Assembly (NCBI GenBank): GCA_028687035.1
Contig: JAQUAX010000004.1
Coordinates: 1 to 64,000 of the forward strand
DNA from: Dechloromonas sp.
GTDB taxonomy: Bacteria > Pseudomonadota > Gammaproteobacteria > Burkholderiales > Rhodocyclaceae
Direction of reading: 5' to 3'
DNA: 64,000 nucleotides
The notes under the pieces were generated by a model. That model was not told the origin of the DNA. It worked only from the letters and a program-made list of their open reading frames with translations, and did no database searches. Below, piece after piece: positions 26,531 through 39,531 of the stretch. Made by a program: the position numbers and the translations under genes. Within the stretch, counting starts at the first letter, position 1. The number at the start of each line of letters is the position of its first letter.

Positions 26531-28069
26531 TCATGCCGGACTCCGGGCAGAACGGCCACGGCGGACCGGTTTTTCGGTGCAACGCGCGGCGCGGATGCGT
26601 TCGAGCAGGGCGGTGGCGGGTTCGTCGTTTTTGCCCTGTTCGACCAGTTGACCGGAGAACGCCTTTTTCAGGATGGACTGGCGCAGCGCGTCGGCCTGTT
26701 GCAGCGCGGTGGCGAGGGTTTGGTCGAGTTGGTCGGCTTCGGAGAGTTTGGATTCCAGAATATCAACGACTTGTTTTTGCTCGTTTGAGCACGCCACAGC
26801 AACAGGCAAAGGGAAGAAGTCCTTTGCGTATACCGCAGCGACATTTGTTGTCCCTTTTTTTGCTCTTTCCAATGCCTTCTTGAAGTTGCCGCCCGTCATC
26901 TGTAGCGATAGAAACAGAGGATCGACTGATTGGCTAACTCTAATGCGCATTAAATTGTTGTTATACACGGTGGGACCAAGCAACTTCCGCACGATTCCAG
27001 ACTTCCCGACCAACTCTCTGCTATTTCTAGTGTTGAAAAGGATGTCCCCTTCTTCCAAAGCAAATTTATTCAATTCCGCAGAGGTTGCCTGAATATAGAC
27101 CAGCTTATTTGTAAAAACGTGACCATCCATCGAAACGTTGTTCATCTTTACATATGGAATGCCCGGAGCCTCTGGAGTCTGATCCTTAGCGCCACGGTCC
27201 AAGCCGATCAAGCTCTCCGCAACAACCTCATCAATTCTTAGCCACCCCCACCCCGCCGGCAATTCCGGCAACTCGGCGAGTTCTTCGGCGGTGAGCGGTG
27301 GCAGGGGCTTGTGGGGTTTGGGTTTGGGGCCTGTTTGGCCGGCGGTTTGCCAGTCGGCGAGTTGTTGCTGGTAGCGGGTTTGGCGTTCGCTGGCGATGCG
27401 TTGTTGCAGGACGGCGGCGGTTTCGAGCTGGTCGGCGTGGGCGGCGCGCCAGATGGCGGTGAGCTTGCCCTCGAAGGCATTTTTGAGCAGCGACTGGCGA
27501 TAGACCTTAAGCTGTTCGCGAGCGGTGTTCAGGCTGGCCACGCCCTGATCGAGTTCGGAAAACAGTTCCTCGATCTTGGCGACGATGCGGTGTTGTTCGG
27601 CGGTCGGCGGCAGCGGAACCGGCATTTTGCTGAATGCGGAACCAGAAATTTCCTTGAACGTCGTGCCAGTCGCTACTGATTCGGCCAGTTGCTTGGCGCT
27701 TTTAAAGTAGTAGTAAATGTATTCGTTGAATACACCGTCTGCCGGCACCAAGCTCTTGAAACCTTGGTTCGTCGTCATGCTCCGACTGCTGATAACCGTA
27801 TAGCCAATCGGGGCGCGAGAAGAGAAATGGATGCTGCCAGCAGGCATGACAGTCGCCGAACTGTTCTGCAAACCGGAGGCAGATATGGACTTGGCGCCGC
27901 GAGCTATGAATTTGTTCGTGTAGCCCGTCAGGTCCGAAGGAGAAATCCAGGCAATGTCACCGCCCCAATAACTTGCTTCTTTGGTGGAGGGCGTTCCCCC
28001 GGAAACCACTTTCCCAAGCTCGGCTACCGTTGTCCAAGCCCAACCCTCCGGCAATTTCCCAAGCTCCAT
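26531..28069 (-). CDS. hsdS: Type I restriction-modification specificity subunit HsdS
   Basis: The 512-residue protein has the two-fold layout of HsdS. There are two target-recognition domains, the first opening LGKLPEGWAWTTVAELGKV and the second ELPAGWGWLRIDEVV near residue 270. Each is followed by a long conserved coiled coil (AEQHRIVAKIEELFSELDQG and NEQKQVVDILESKLSEADQLDQ). It sets the DNA sequence recognised by the complex. The ATG at 28069 shares one base with the hsdR stop (TGATG); a GTG one codon upstream is an alternative. Parts encoding the recognition domains (about 26,800-27,240 and 27,640-28,000) look clearly more AT-rich than the neighbours, as expected for exchanged specificity modules. 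Confidence 0.94.
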   Translation of the reverse strand: MELGKLPEGWAWTTVAELGKVVSGGTPSTKEASYWGGDIAWISPSDLTGYTNKFIARGAKSISASGLQNSSATVMPAGSIHFSSRAPIGYTVISSRSMTTNQGFKSLVPADGVFNEYIYYYFKSAKQLAESVATGTTFKEISGSAFSKMPVPLPPTAEQHRIVAKIEELFSELDQGVASLNTAREQLKVYRQSLLKNAFEGKLTAIWRAAHADQLETAAVLQQRIASERQTRYQQQLADWQTAGQTGPKPKPHKPLPPLTAEELAELPELPAGWGWLRIDEVVAESLIGLDRGAKDQTPEAPGIPYVKMNNVSMDGHVFTNKLVYIQATSAELNKFALEEGDILFNTRNSRELVGKSGIVRKLLGPTVYNNNLMRIRVSQSVDPLFLSLQMTGGNFKKALERAKKGTTNVAAVYAKDFFPLPVAVACSNEQKQVVDILESKLSEADQLDQTLATALQQADALRQSILKKAFSGQLVEQGKNDEPATALLERIRAARCTEKPVRRGRSARSPA

Positions 28070-30900
28070 CACGCCACCAGCGCCTCATTCAACTCATCCA
28101 GCAGCGGGTCCATGCCCTCGCCGAACAGTTGCCACATTTTCCCCAGCCCGCCCTGGGCGTCGAAGGGGCTGTAGTCCAAATCGCTGCGGTCGACGTGGAA
28201 AGAGTGGCAAATATGGTCGCGGAGCATGCGTAGCCAGTTCATCTGTTCTTCGTTGAATTTGTCGGTGCCGCCGGCGTGGTGCTGCATGATCCAGGTCTGG
28301 AAGTTCTTGCGCACGGTGTCGGCGAACGGGGTGATTTTTTCGTCCAGGCCGCAGACGCGGCGGATCAGGGCGACCAGCGCGGTCAGTTCCTGTTCCGGCG
28401 GGGCGCCATTGTAGCCGTCCAGTTGGCCGTAGGCTTGCCAGACGCGCAGCGGGGCAAGCCTGGGTTTGTCGGCTTTGAGCTTGTCGAGCACCAGGCGCAC
28501 CAGTTTCAGCGTCACTTCGCGCCGCCGCCAGGGTTGGGCGAAAAAGATGGTCAGCGCCTCGATTTCGTCGCGGTGGACGGCCAGCCAGTCGGCGAATTCG
28601 CCGGTCAGGGCTTCGGCCTGCGCGGCGCTGTCCTGGCTCCAGCCGGCGTAGATGAGGTGATCGAGGGTGTCGTGGTCGATGGTCTGTTCTTTTTCGCGGC
28701 GGATGGTGTCGATCAGTTCGATGAATTCGCCATTGAGCAGCGCCGCGGCTTCGCCGACCAGTTGTTGCTGGGCTTGATCGCGCAGCGTGTCGCCGGGGTC
28801 GTTGCCGACGGGTAATCCCGCCAGTTCGAGGGCGCGGGCTTCGATCAGGTCGCCGTCGATGGCGTTGAACAGCTTGCTGACGACGTGGCTCAATTCGACG
28901 CCGCCGGCCGCTTCGCGCAGACGGCGCTGGTCGTCGGCGTCGAGTTGCTTGTTGAGCCGCGCCAGGCGGCCGGCCAGCGAGGAAACGCTGTCGGTATCGC
29001 TGGCGCCCATCAGGATGCCCATGGCGAGGTCTTTGAGCGGCACGCTCGGCTTGGTGATCAGCGGCTGGCTGGCGGTCTTCAGCGATTTGGTGACGCCGAT
29101 GGCGTCGACGATGACGTAGTGGGTCTTGGCGGTTTTGGCGCTGGGCGTGACTTTCTTGAGGTCATCGAGGTCGAGGGTTCGAGTCCCCCGACCTTTCATC
29201 TGCTCGAAGTAGTTGCGGCTTTTGACGTCGCGCATGAAGAGCAGGCATTCGAGCGGCTTGACGTCGGTGCCGGTGGCGATCATGTCGACGGTGACGGCGA
29301 TGCGCGGGTGATATTCGTTGCGGAACTGGGCGAGGATGGATTTGGGGTCTTCGCCTTCCTGCACGCTGCCGTCGGCGAGCTTTTTGTCCTGCGCGGCGCG
29401 GTAGGTGACTTTCTTGCAGAAAGCGTTGCCCTCGCCGAATTCCTCGCGCACGGTGTTGATGATGTCGTCGGCGTGGCTGTCGGTCTTGGCGAAAATCAGC
29501 GTCTTCGGCACTTCATCGCGGCCGGGGAAGATGGTCAGCAGATTGTCGCGGAAGGCGCGGATGACGGTGCGGATCTGGTCCGGGTTGACGATGTCGCGGT
29601 CGAGTTGTTTGGCCGTGTAGGCGGCGTCTTCGTCCTGCTGCTCCCAACGCTTTTTGCGCGTCAGGCGTTCGCGCTTTTCGACCTGCTGCTGCGCGGCGAT
29701 GACACCGCCTTGCTGGGTGACCTGGGTGTCGATCAGGTAGATTTCGTTGCCGACATTGACCCCGTCGGCGACGGCCTTTTCATGGCTGTAGTCGCTGACG
29801 ACGTTTTTCCTGAAGAAACCGTAGGTGCGGTTGTCGGGCGTCGCGGTGAGGCCGATCAGGCTGGCGTCGAAGTAGTCGAGCACCTGCTGCCAGAGGTTGT
29901 AGATGCTGCGGTGGCATTCGTCGATGAAGATGAAGTCGAAGAACTCGGGCGGGATTTTGGCGTTGTAGGCGACGGGCGCGGGGGCCTTCGGCTGGGTCAG
30001 TTCGGCCGGGTTGATTTCTTCGGCGGCTTCGTCGAGTTCCTTGTCCTGCAGCAGCGAGTAAAGGCGCTGGATGGTCGAAATGCAAACGTCGGCGCCCTTG
30101 TCGACGAAGCTGCTCTTCAGGCGCTGGACGCTGTAAAGCTCGGTGAATTTGCGGTTATCGTCGATCGGCACGTAGGCCATCATTTCCTGCTCGGCCTGTT
30201 CGCCGAGGTTCCTGGTGTCGACGAGGAAGAGCACGCGTTTGGCGTCGGCGTGCTTGAGCAGCCGGTAGATGCTGGTGATGGCGGTGTAGGTCTTGCCGGC
30301 GCCGGTGGCCATCTGGATCAGCGCGCGCGGGCGGGCTTCGCGGAAGGATTGTTCCAGGTTGGTGATCGCCGTTTCCTGGCAATCGCGCAGGCGAAGTTCC
30401 TTTGCCGGCAGGTGCTGCGGGTTCAGCGGCGGGATTCCGGCCAGCCGGGCGCGCAGGCTGGCGCCCTCGTTCAGCCAGTCGCGCAGGGTTTCCGGGCGGT
30501 GGAAGCCGAACACCTCGCGCGAGCGCGGCTTGGGGTCCCGGCCATCGGTAAAGCGGGTGACGACGCCGGTGGCTTCGTAAAGGAAAGGCAGCGGCGCCTG
30601 ATTATTGATCCATTTGAGCCCGGCGGCAGCGTAGCCTTCGGTCTGGCTCTCGTGCATCGTCAGGTGCTGGCCCTCTTCCTCGCGCTTGGCTTCGATGACG
30701 CCGACCGCCTTGCGATCGACGAACAGCACGTAGTCGGCCGGGCCGACGTCGGTCTGCCATTCGCGCACGGCCTGGCCGAGGCCGGCCGCAAAGTCGATTT
30801 TCGATTGCACTGCCCAGCCGGCGGCACGTAGCTGGGCGTCGATGCGGTCGCGGGCTTGCTGTTCGGGGTTCTGGTTGGCGCGGGTCACTGGCCGGTTCAT
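28069..30900 (-). CDS. hsdR: Type I restriction endonuclease subunit HsdR
   Basis: This 943-residue motor and nuclease subunit translocates DNA and cuts it at a distance. The N-terminal nuclease motif is VGPADYVLFVDRKAVGVIEAKREE (Asp...Glu-x-Lys). The helicase part has Walker A MATGAGKTYTAI, motif II DECHRSIYN and motif VI MKGRGTRTLDLDDL. A C-terminal HsdR/EcoEI_R_C-like domain contacts HsdM-HsdS. The ATG at 30900 was chosen because it begins the family N-terminus; no strong ribosome site precedes it. It is first in the operon, divergent from the response-regulator gene across a 151-base spacer. Confidence 0.96.
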   Translation of the reverse strand: MNRPVTRANQNPEQQARDRIDAQLRAAGWAVQSKIDFAAGLGQAVREWQTDVGPADYVLFVDRKAVGVIEAKREEEGQHLTMHESQTEGYAAAGLKWINNQAPLPFLYEATGVVTRFTDGRDPKPRSREVFGFHRPETLRDWLNEGASLRARLAGIPPLNPQHLPAKELRLRDCQETAITNLEQSFREARPRALIQMATGAGKTYTAITSIYRLLKHADAKRVLFLVDTRNLGEQAEQEMMAYVPIDDNRKFTELYSVQRLKSSFVDKGADVCISTIQRLYSLLQDKELDEAAEEINPAELTQPKAPAPVAYNAKIPPEFFDFIFIDECHRSIYNLWQQVLDYFDASLIGLTATPDNRTYGFFRKNVVSDYSHEKAVADGVNVGNEIYLIDTQVTQQGGVIAAQQQVEKRERLTRKKRWEQQDEDAAYTAKQLDRDIVNPDQIRTVIRAFRDNLLTIFPGRDEVPKTLIFAKTDSHADDIINTVREEFGEGNAFCKKVTYRAAQDKKLADGSVQEGEDPKSILAQFRNEYHPRIAVTVDMIATGTDVKPLECLLFMRDVKSRNYFEQMKGRGTRTLDLDDLKKVTPSAKTAKTHYVIVDAIGVTKSLKTASQPLITKPSVPLKDLAMGILMGASDTDSVSSLAGRLARLNKQLDADDQRRLREAAGGVELSHVVSKLFNAIDGDLIEARALELAGLPVGNDPGDTLRDQAQQQLVGEAAALLNGEFIELIDTIRREKEQTIDHDTLDHLIYAGWSQDSAAQAEALTGEFADWLAVHRDEIEALTIFFAQPWRRREVTLKLVRLVLDKLKADKPRLAPLRVWQAYGQLDGYNGAPPEQELTALVALIRRVCGLDEKITPFADTVRKNFQTWIMQHHAGGTDKFNEEQMNWLRMLRDHICHSFHVDRSDLDYSPFDAQGGLGKMWQLFGEGMDPLLDELNEALVA

Positions 30901-31051
30901 GGACTGACGACGAATCCGCCCGATGATAACGGAAGGAAGCCGTTCCGGATGCCATGCGAATGGTCGCGGCCGGCATCGGCCGCCCCCGGCTTTTCCCGAA
31001 TTGCCTGCCGCCCCCCGGGTTTGCGATGATGGGCGACCAACGGAGGAGCGG

Positions 31052-32416
31052 ATGAAGGAACAGGACAGCCCGGACGGCGCGGTCGACGCGTCGCGGCAGC
31101 AGTATTCGATACTCGTCGTCGACGACGAACCCGGCATGTTGAGCTTCCTGCAGCGGGCGCTCGCGCAGCGTCACGGCCGCGTCGATACCGCCGGCAGCGT
31201 CGAGGCCGCGGTGCCGCTGCTGCGCCGCTGCCTGTACGACCTGATCGTGCTCGACATTTCGCTGCCCGGGCGCAGCGGCATCGACTGGCTGCACGAACTG
31301 CGCAACGACGGCTACGCCGGCGAGGTCGTGCTGATCACCGCCTACGCCGACCTCGACACGGCGATCAACGCGCTGCGCGCCGGCGCTTCCGATTTCCTGC
31401 TCAAGCCCTTCTCGGTCGCCCAGATGCTCAATGCCGTCGAGCGCTGCTTCGAGCGCTCGCGGCTGCGCCGCGAGAATTTCGTGCTGCGCCGCGAGATCGA
31501 GGAAAAATCGACGGCGGTCGATGGCGTCGTCTGCCAGTCCGGCGCGATGCAGGGCGTCTGCGACCGCCTGGCGCGCATCGCGCCGACCGCGGCGACCGTG
31601 CTGCTGACCGGCGAATCCGGCACCGGCAAGGAGGTCGTCGCGCGCGCGCTGCACAAGATGAGCCGGCGCGCCGCCGGCCCCTTCGTGCCGGTCAATTGCG
31701 CGGCGATCGCTTCCGAGCTGATCGAATCCGAGCTGTTCGGCCACGTCCGCGGCGCCTTCACCGGCGCGCACGCGGCGCGCGAGGGGCTGTTCTACTACGC
31801 GCAGGGCGGCACGCTGTTCCTCGACGAGATTTCCGAACTGCCTGCCGCGGCCCAGGCCAAGCTGCTGCGCGTGCTCGAGGAGCGGCGCATCCGGCCGCTC
31901 GGTTCCGAACAGGAAATCCCGGTCGATGTCCGCGTCGTCGCCGCGACCAACCGCGACCTGAAGGACGAGGTCGCCGCCCAGCGCTTCCGCCAGGATCTCT
32001 ACTACCGGCTGCAGGTGCTCGAACTGCGCCTGCCGCCGCTGCGCGAGCGGCCGGAGGACGTCGAGGCGCTGGCCCGCCATTTCGTCGCGACGCTGGCGCC
32101 GATGCTGGGCATGCCGCCGCTCGAGCTGACGCCGCGCGTGCTGGCCCGGCTGGCCGCCTACGACTGGCCGGGCAACGTCCGCGAACTGCGCAACCTGGTC
32201 GAGCGCTCGCTGATCCTCGGCTGGTTCGATCTGGGCCCGGACGAATCCGGCAACGACGCCCTCGCGGCACCCGACGAAACGCTGGAAGCGGTAGAGAAGC
32301 GCCACATCCTGGCGACGCTCGCCGCCAGCGCCGGCAACAAGTCGGAAGCGGCGCGCCGGCTGGGCATTTCGCGCAAGACGCTGGACCGCAAATGCACGGC
32401 CTGGGGCTGCGACTGA
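31052..32416 (+). CDS. Sigma-54-dependent response regulator (NtrC family)
   Basis: The 454-residue protein has a receiver domain (about 18-135; phospho-acceptor Asp in [12 protein letters not shown]). An intact AAA+ domain follows (Walker A GESGTGKE, the sigma-54 contact loop GAFTGA, Walker [19 protein letters not shown] arginine region). The Fis-type HTH at the C-terminus is [26 protein letters not shown] precedes the ATG at 31052. It overlaps the sensor kinase gene by 25 bases, so the two form one system. The target operon is not evident; the sigma-54 promoter of fdnG 10 kb away is one unproven candidate. Confidence 0.93.
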   Translation: MKEQDSPDGAVDASRQQYSILVVDDEPGMLSFLQRALAQRHGRVDTAGSVEAAVPLLRRCLYDLIVLDISLPGRSGIDWLHELRNDGYAGEVVLITAYADLDTAINALRAGASDFLLKPFSVAQMLNAVERCFERSRLRRENFVLRREIEEKSTAVDGVVCQSGAMQGVCDRLARIAPTAATVLLTGESGTGKEVVARALHKMSRRAAGPFVPVNCAAIASELIESELFGHVRGAFTGAHAAREGLFYYAQGGTLFLDEISELPAAAQAKLLRVLEERRIRPLGSEQEIPVDVRVVAATNRDLKDEVAAQRFRQDLYYRLQVLELRLPPLRERPEDVEALARHFVATLAPMLGMPPLELTPRVLARLAAYDWPGNVRELRNLVERSLILGWFDLGPDESGNDALAAPDETLEAVEKRHILATLAASAGNKSEAARRLGISRKTLDRKCTAWGCD

Positions 32417-34428
32417 ACGACGCGGACGGCGCCCCGCGCCGCTCGATCCGCCGCCGGCTGCTGGCGCTGGCGCTGCTGCCGCTCGGCTGCGTGCTGCCGC
32501 TGCTGTTGGCCGCGCTGGCGCAATGGGGCGGGGCCTACTTCGACCGCCTGCTGGTGACCAAGGTCGGCGCCGACCTGGTCGTCGCCGACAGCTATTACGA
32601 CCGCGTCGCCGCCGGCATCGGCGCCTCGGTCGACGGGCTGGCCGGCTCGGCACGGCTGGCCGCGCTGCTCGCCCCGCCGGCCCGCGACGGCGAACTGCAC
32701 GACTGGCTGAACGCCGAGCGCCTGCGCCTGAAGCTCGATTTCCTGCACCTGCTCGACCCCGCCGGCTGCCTGCCGGCGGCGCGCCGGACGGCGCCCTGCT
32801 TCGCCGGCTGGCCGGTCGTCGATGCGGCGCGCGGCGGCCGCTCGCGCACCGACAACGACGTTTTCCCGGCCGAGCTGCTCGCCGCGATCGACCCGGCGCT
32901 GGCCCGCCAGGCAGCGATACCGCTGCTGCCGACGCGCAACGCGACGCCGGACGCGCGGCAAAGCGAAACGCGCGGCCTGGTGCTGCACAGCGCCGCCCCG
33001 GTCCACGACCGGCGCGGCCGGCTGGTCGGCGTGCTAGCCGGCGGCGTGCTGCTCAACCGCAACCTGGAATTCGTCGATCGCCTGAACGCCATCGTCTATC
33101 CGGAAGCCACGCTGCCGCTGGGCAGCGCCGGAACGACCACGCTGTTCCTCGGCGACGTGCGGATCGCGACCAACGTCCGGCTGTTCGAGGGCGAACGGGC
33201 GATCGGCACGCGCGTCTCGCAGGCGGTGCACGAGGCGGTTCTGGAACGCGGCGAGACCTGGCTCGACCGCGCCTTCGTCGTCAGCGACTGGTACTTCTCG
33301 GCCTACCGGCCGCTGCAGGACAGCCGCGGCGAGCGGGTCGGCATGCTCTACGTCGGCTTCCTCGACGGCCCCTTCGCCACCGCCAAGCGCCAGGCGCTGT
33401 TCGCGGTCCTGCTGCTGTTCGGGCTGGCCATGGCCGCCGCCGGCATCTTCGCGGTGTTCTGGGCGCGCCGGGTATTCCGGCCGATCGAACGCATGCACGC
33501 GACGATGCACGCGATCGAATCCGGCCAGCCGGCCGCCCGCGTCGGCCCGGTGGACAGCGCCGACGAAATCGGCGAACTGGCCGCCCACTTCGACCGCCTG
33601 CTCGAACGCCAGCAGGCGCAAGCCGCCGACCTGCAGCGCTGGGGCGAATCGCTCGACCACGAGGTCGGCCGGCGCACCGCCGAACTGCAGCGGGCGCTGG
33701 CCGACCTGCGGGCGACCCAGGGCAAGCTGGTGATGAACGAGAAACTGGCTGCGATCGGGCAGTTGACCGCCGGCGTCGCGCACGAGATCAACAACCCGAT
33801 CGCCGTGATCCAGGGCAACCTGGAACTCGCCCGCGAACTGCTCGGCGAGCGGGCCGGCGACGTCGAACCGGAACTGCGGCTGAGCCTGGAACAGGTCCAG
33901 CGCATCCGGCTGATCGTCGCCAAGCTGCTGCAATTCGCGCGGCCGCAGGAATACGTCGGCTACCTCGAGCCGGTCGCCCCCGGCCCGCTGCTGCAGGACT
34001 GCCTGCTGCTGGTCGGCCACCTGCTGAAGAAGGGCAACATCGCGATCGAGCAGCACATCGACACGACGCGCAGCGCCAGCTGCAACAAGAACGAGGTGCA
34101 GCAGGTGATCATCAACCTGCTGGTCAATGCGATCCAGGCGATGCCCGACGGCGGCGTGCTGACGCTGGCCGCCGCGGACTGGGACGAGGCCGACATGCCG
34201 ATCGGCCTGAAGCTGTCGGTCGCCGACACCGGCCCGGGCATTCCGCCGGCCGACCGCGAGCGGCTGTTCGAGCCCTTCTTCACCGCCAACAAGCCGGGCG
34301 GCCACGGCCTCGGGCTGTGGGTCAGCCGCTCGCTGGTCGAGCGCTACGACGGCCGGATCAGCATCGACGACGCCCCCGGCGGCGGCGCCCGCTTCACCGT
34401 CTGGCTGCGCTGCGAGCCGCTCGATTAG
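32392..34428 (+). CDS. Sensor histidine kinase with periplasmic Cache-like domain
   Basis: The 678-residue inner-membrane kinase has a first helix (about 20-45) and a large periplasmic sensor resembling a single Cache domain (roughly 45-320, ending VGMLYVGFLDGPF). A second helix (about 330-355), HAMP and a coiled coil follow. HisKA then has the H-box AIGQLTAGVAHEINNPIAVIQG, and HATPase has NLLVNAIQAM, DTGPGIP and GGHGLGLWVS. The architecture is that of DctB-like kinases that sense small organic ligands. The start ATG overlaps the response-regulator gene in another frame, implying coupled synthesis. The ligand is unknown. Confidence 0.9.
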   Translation: MHGLGLRLNDADGAPRRSIRRRLLALALLPLGCVLPLLLAALAQWGGAYFDRLLVTKVGADLVVADSYYDRVAAGIGASVDGLAGSARLAALLAPPARDGELHDWLNAERLRLKLDFLHLLDPAGCLPAARRTAPCFAGWPVVDAARGGRSRTDNDVFPAELLAAIDPALARQAAIPLLPTRNATPDARQSETRGLVLHSAAPVHDRRGRLVGVLAGGVLLNRNLEFVDRLNAIVYPEATLPLGSAGTTTLFLGDVRIATNVRLFEGERAIGTRVSQAVHEAVLERGETWLDRAFVVSDWYFSAYRPLQDSRGERVGMLYVGFLDGPFATAKRQALFAVLLLFGLAMAAAGIFAVFWARRVFRPIERMHATMHAIESGQPAARVGPVDSADEIGELAAHFDRLLERQQAQAADLQRWGESLDHEVGRRTAELQRALADLRATQGKLVMNEKLAAIGQLTAGVAHEINNPIAVIQGNLELARELLGERAGDVEPELRLSLEQVQRIRLIVAKLLQFARPQEYVGYLEPVAPGPLLQDCLLLVGHLLKKGNIAIEQHIDTTRSASCNKNEVQQVIINLLVNAIQAMPDGGVLTLAAADWDEADMPIGLKLSVADTGPGIPPADRERLFEPFFTANKPGGHGLGLWVSRSLVERYDGRISIDDAPGGGARFTVWLRCEPLD

Positions 34429-34434
34429 GCTCGC

Positions 34435-34463
34435 TTGGCAGGGCGCGCCGCGGCCGGTAAACT
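34435..34463 (+). promoter_or_regulatory. Sigma-70 promoter of metH
   Basis: TTGGCA (34435-34440), a 17-base spacer and TAAACT (34458-34463) make a good -35/-10 pair. Transcription would start near 34470, a few bases before the riboswitch aptamer. The -35 lies just past the sensor kinase stop. Confidence 0.7.
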
Positions 34464-34473
34464 AGCGCCCTCT

Positions 34474-34533
34474 GCCGAGGAGCGCTGCGACCCTGAAACG
34501 GGGCCAGGCTCGGCAACGATCAACGGCGCTCGC
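34474..34533 (+). promoter_or_regulatory. S-adenosylhomocysteine (SAH) riboswitch
   Basis: The leader contains the SAH aptamer core GCCGAGGAGCGCTGCGACC and GCCAGGCTCGGC, in which GCCGAG pairs with CTCGGC (34509-34514). The pseudoknot pairs GAGCGC (34480-34485) with GCGCTC (34526-34531). SAH riboswitches activate genes that clear SAH/homocysteine, and this one is directly upstream of metH. Confidence 0.93.
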
Positions 34534-34560
34534 AAACCCAGCTTCCCGGTTTGTGGCGCC
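34525..34560 (+). promoter_or_regulatory. Expression-platform hairpin competing with the SAH aptamer
   Basis: GGCGC (34525-34529) can pair with GCGCC (34556-34560), and CAAACC (34533-34538) with GGTTTG (34548-34553). The first arm is the same strand used in the aptamer pseudoknot, so ligand binding and this hairpin exclude each other. No T-run follows, so the off-state may be structural or Rho-dependent. Confidence 0.65.
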
Positions 34561-34610
34561 GTTCGCATTTGCAGCGTCACCCGGTGTGTTTCCGTCTTGC
34601 CGAGGTAATC

Positions 34611-38273
<3,663 letters not shown>

Positions 38274-38291
38274 GCCAGGCGGAGAACCTCC

Positions 38292-38507
38292 TTGGCCAAG
38301 CACTTCCCGCTGCATCCGAAGCACCCCGAGCGCATCTGCTGGGGCTGCGACAAGTATTGCTCGGCCAAGGACCTGCAGTGCGGCAACGGCTCGGGACGCA
38401 CCCAGCACCCCGCCGAGATGCTCGGCGACGACTGGTACACCTGGGGCGACTGGGGCATCGTGCCGGAAGACACGCCCGATCCCTCGGCGAACGCGAACGA
38501 AGGATGA
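38292..38507 (+). CDS. DUF3079 small protein
   Basis: This 71-residue protein of unknown function has the DUF3079 layout: [21 protein letters not shown], then [21 protein letters not shown]. Its three Cys residues (WGCDKYC and LQCG) could bind a metal. The start is a TTG with GGAG 8-11 bases upstream; no ATG is available. It sits between metH and murB on the same strand, 18 bases after metH. Confidence 0.8.
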   Translation: MAKHFPLHPKHPERICWGCDKYCSAKDLQCGNGSGRTQHPAEMLGDDWYTWGDWGIVPEDTPDPSANANEG

Positions 38508-38517
38508 GGCCGCCGCA

Positions 38518-39531
38518 GTGACACCGCAAGCCGGCATCGACCTGACCAACTGCAACACCCTGGCCCTGCCCGGCCGCGCCGACCGCTACCTGAAAATCGC
38601 CGATCCGGCGCAGTTGACCGCGCCGGAACTGGCCGGCGAACGGCGTTTCGTTCTCGGCGGCGGCAGCAACCTGGTGCTGACCGGCGACTTCCCCGGACTG
38701 GTGCTGCACATGGCGATCCCCGGCCGCCGGCTGGCCGGCGAGGACGCCGACGCCTGGTACGTCGAGGCCGGCGCCGGCGAGAACTGGCACGACTTCGTGC
38801 AATGGACGCTGGCCCAGGGCCGGCCCGGGCTGGAAAACCTGTCGCTGATCCCGGGCACGGTCGGCGCCGCGCCGATCCAGAACATCGGCGCCTACGGACT
38901 CGAAGTGAGCGAGCGCTTACATTCGGTGACTGCTTGGGATTTCCAGAAGCAGGCCTTTTTCACCGTCGACCGCGACGCCTGCCGTTTCGCCTACCGCGAC
39001 AGCCTGTTCAAGCAGCAGGGCTGGCACCTGGACGGGCGGATCGCCATTGTCTCGGTGATCTTCCGGCTGCCCAAGGCCTGGCAGGCCAACTGCCGCTACG
39101 CCGACATCGCGCAGGAACTGGCGGCGCAGGGCATTGCCGAACCGGGGCCGGCCGACATCGCCGCTGCGGTGATCGCGGTGCGCCGGCGCAAGCTGCCCGA
39201 CCCGGCCGTCGTGCCGAATGCCGGCAGCTTCTTCCACAACCCGGTGCTCTCCGCCGAACGCGCCGCCGCGCTGGCTGCCGGCCACCCCGGCCTGCCGCGC
39301 TACCCGCAGCCGGACGGCCGGGTCAAGCTGGCCGCCGGCTGGCTGATCGAGCAGGCCGGCTGGAAGGGCAAGGACCTCGGCCCGGTCGGCATGTACGAAA
39401 AACAGGCGCTGGTGCTGGTCAACCGCGGCGGCGCGACCGGCGCCGACGTCCGCCGGACGATGGCCGCGGTGCAGGCCGCAGTGCGCGGCAAGTTCGCGGT
39501 CGACCTCAATCCGGAGCCGGTTTTCCTGTAA
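38518..39531 (+). CDS. murB: UDP-N-acetylenolpyruvoylglucosamine reductase MurB
   Basis: MurB is a FAD enzyme that reduces UDP-GlcNAc-enolpyruvate to UDP-MurNAc in peptidoglycan synthesis. The 337-residue protein is the long type I form, with [17 protein letters not shown] at the start, FAD motifs [15 protein letters not shown] and [18 protein letters not shown], and the catalytic Ser in [10 protein letters not shown]. The GTG start lies 10 bases after the DUF3079 stop. The end overlaps the convergent amidase gene by 26 bases. Confidence 0.96.
   Translation: MTPQAGIDLTNCNTLALPGRADRYLKIADPAQLTAPELAGERRFVLGGGSNLVLTGDFPGLVLHMAIPGRRLAGEDADAWYVEAGAGENWHDFVQWTLAQGRPGLENLSLIPGTVGAAPIQNIGAYGLEVSERLHSVTAWDFQKQAFFTVDRDACRFAYRDSLFKQQGWHLDGRIAIVSVIFRLPKAWQANCRYADIAQELAAQGIAEPGPADIAAAVIAVRRRKLPDPAVVPNAGSFFHNPVLSAERAAALAAGHPGLPRYPQPDGRVKLAAGWLIEQAGWKGKDLGPVGMYEKQALVLVNRGGATGADVRRTMAAVQAAVRGKFAVDLNPEPVFL

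Noticed and set aside
29169-29193. T-arm-like sequence (GGGTTCGAGTCCCCC) suggesting a tRNA fragment
   Set aside because: On the minus strand it encodes the conserved HsdR helicase motif MKGRGTRTLDL in the correct frame, and no acceptor or anticodon parts surround it.
23218-30900. Prophage or integrative element carrying the restriction genes
   Set aside because: No integrase, transposase, flanking direct repeats or tRNA attachment site can be seen at either end.
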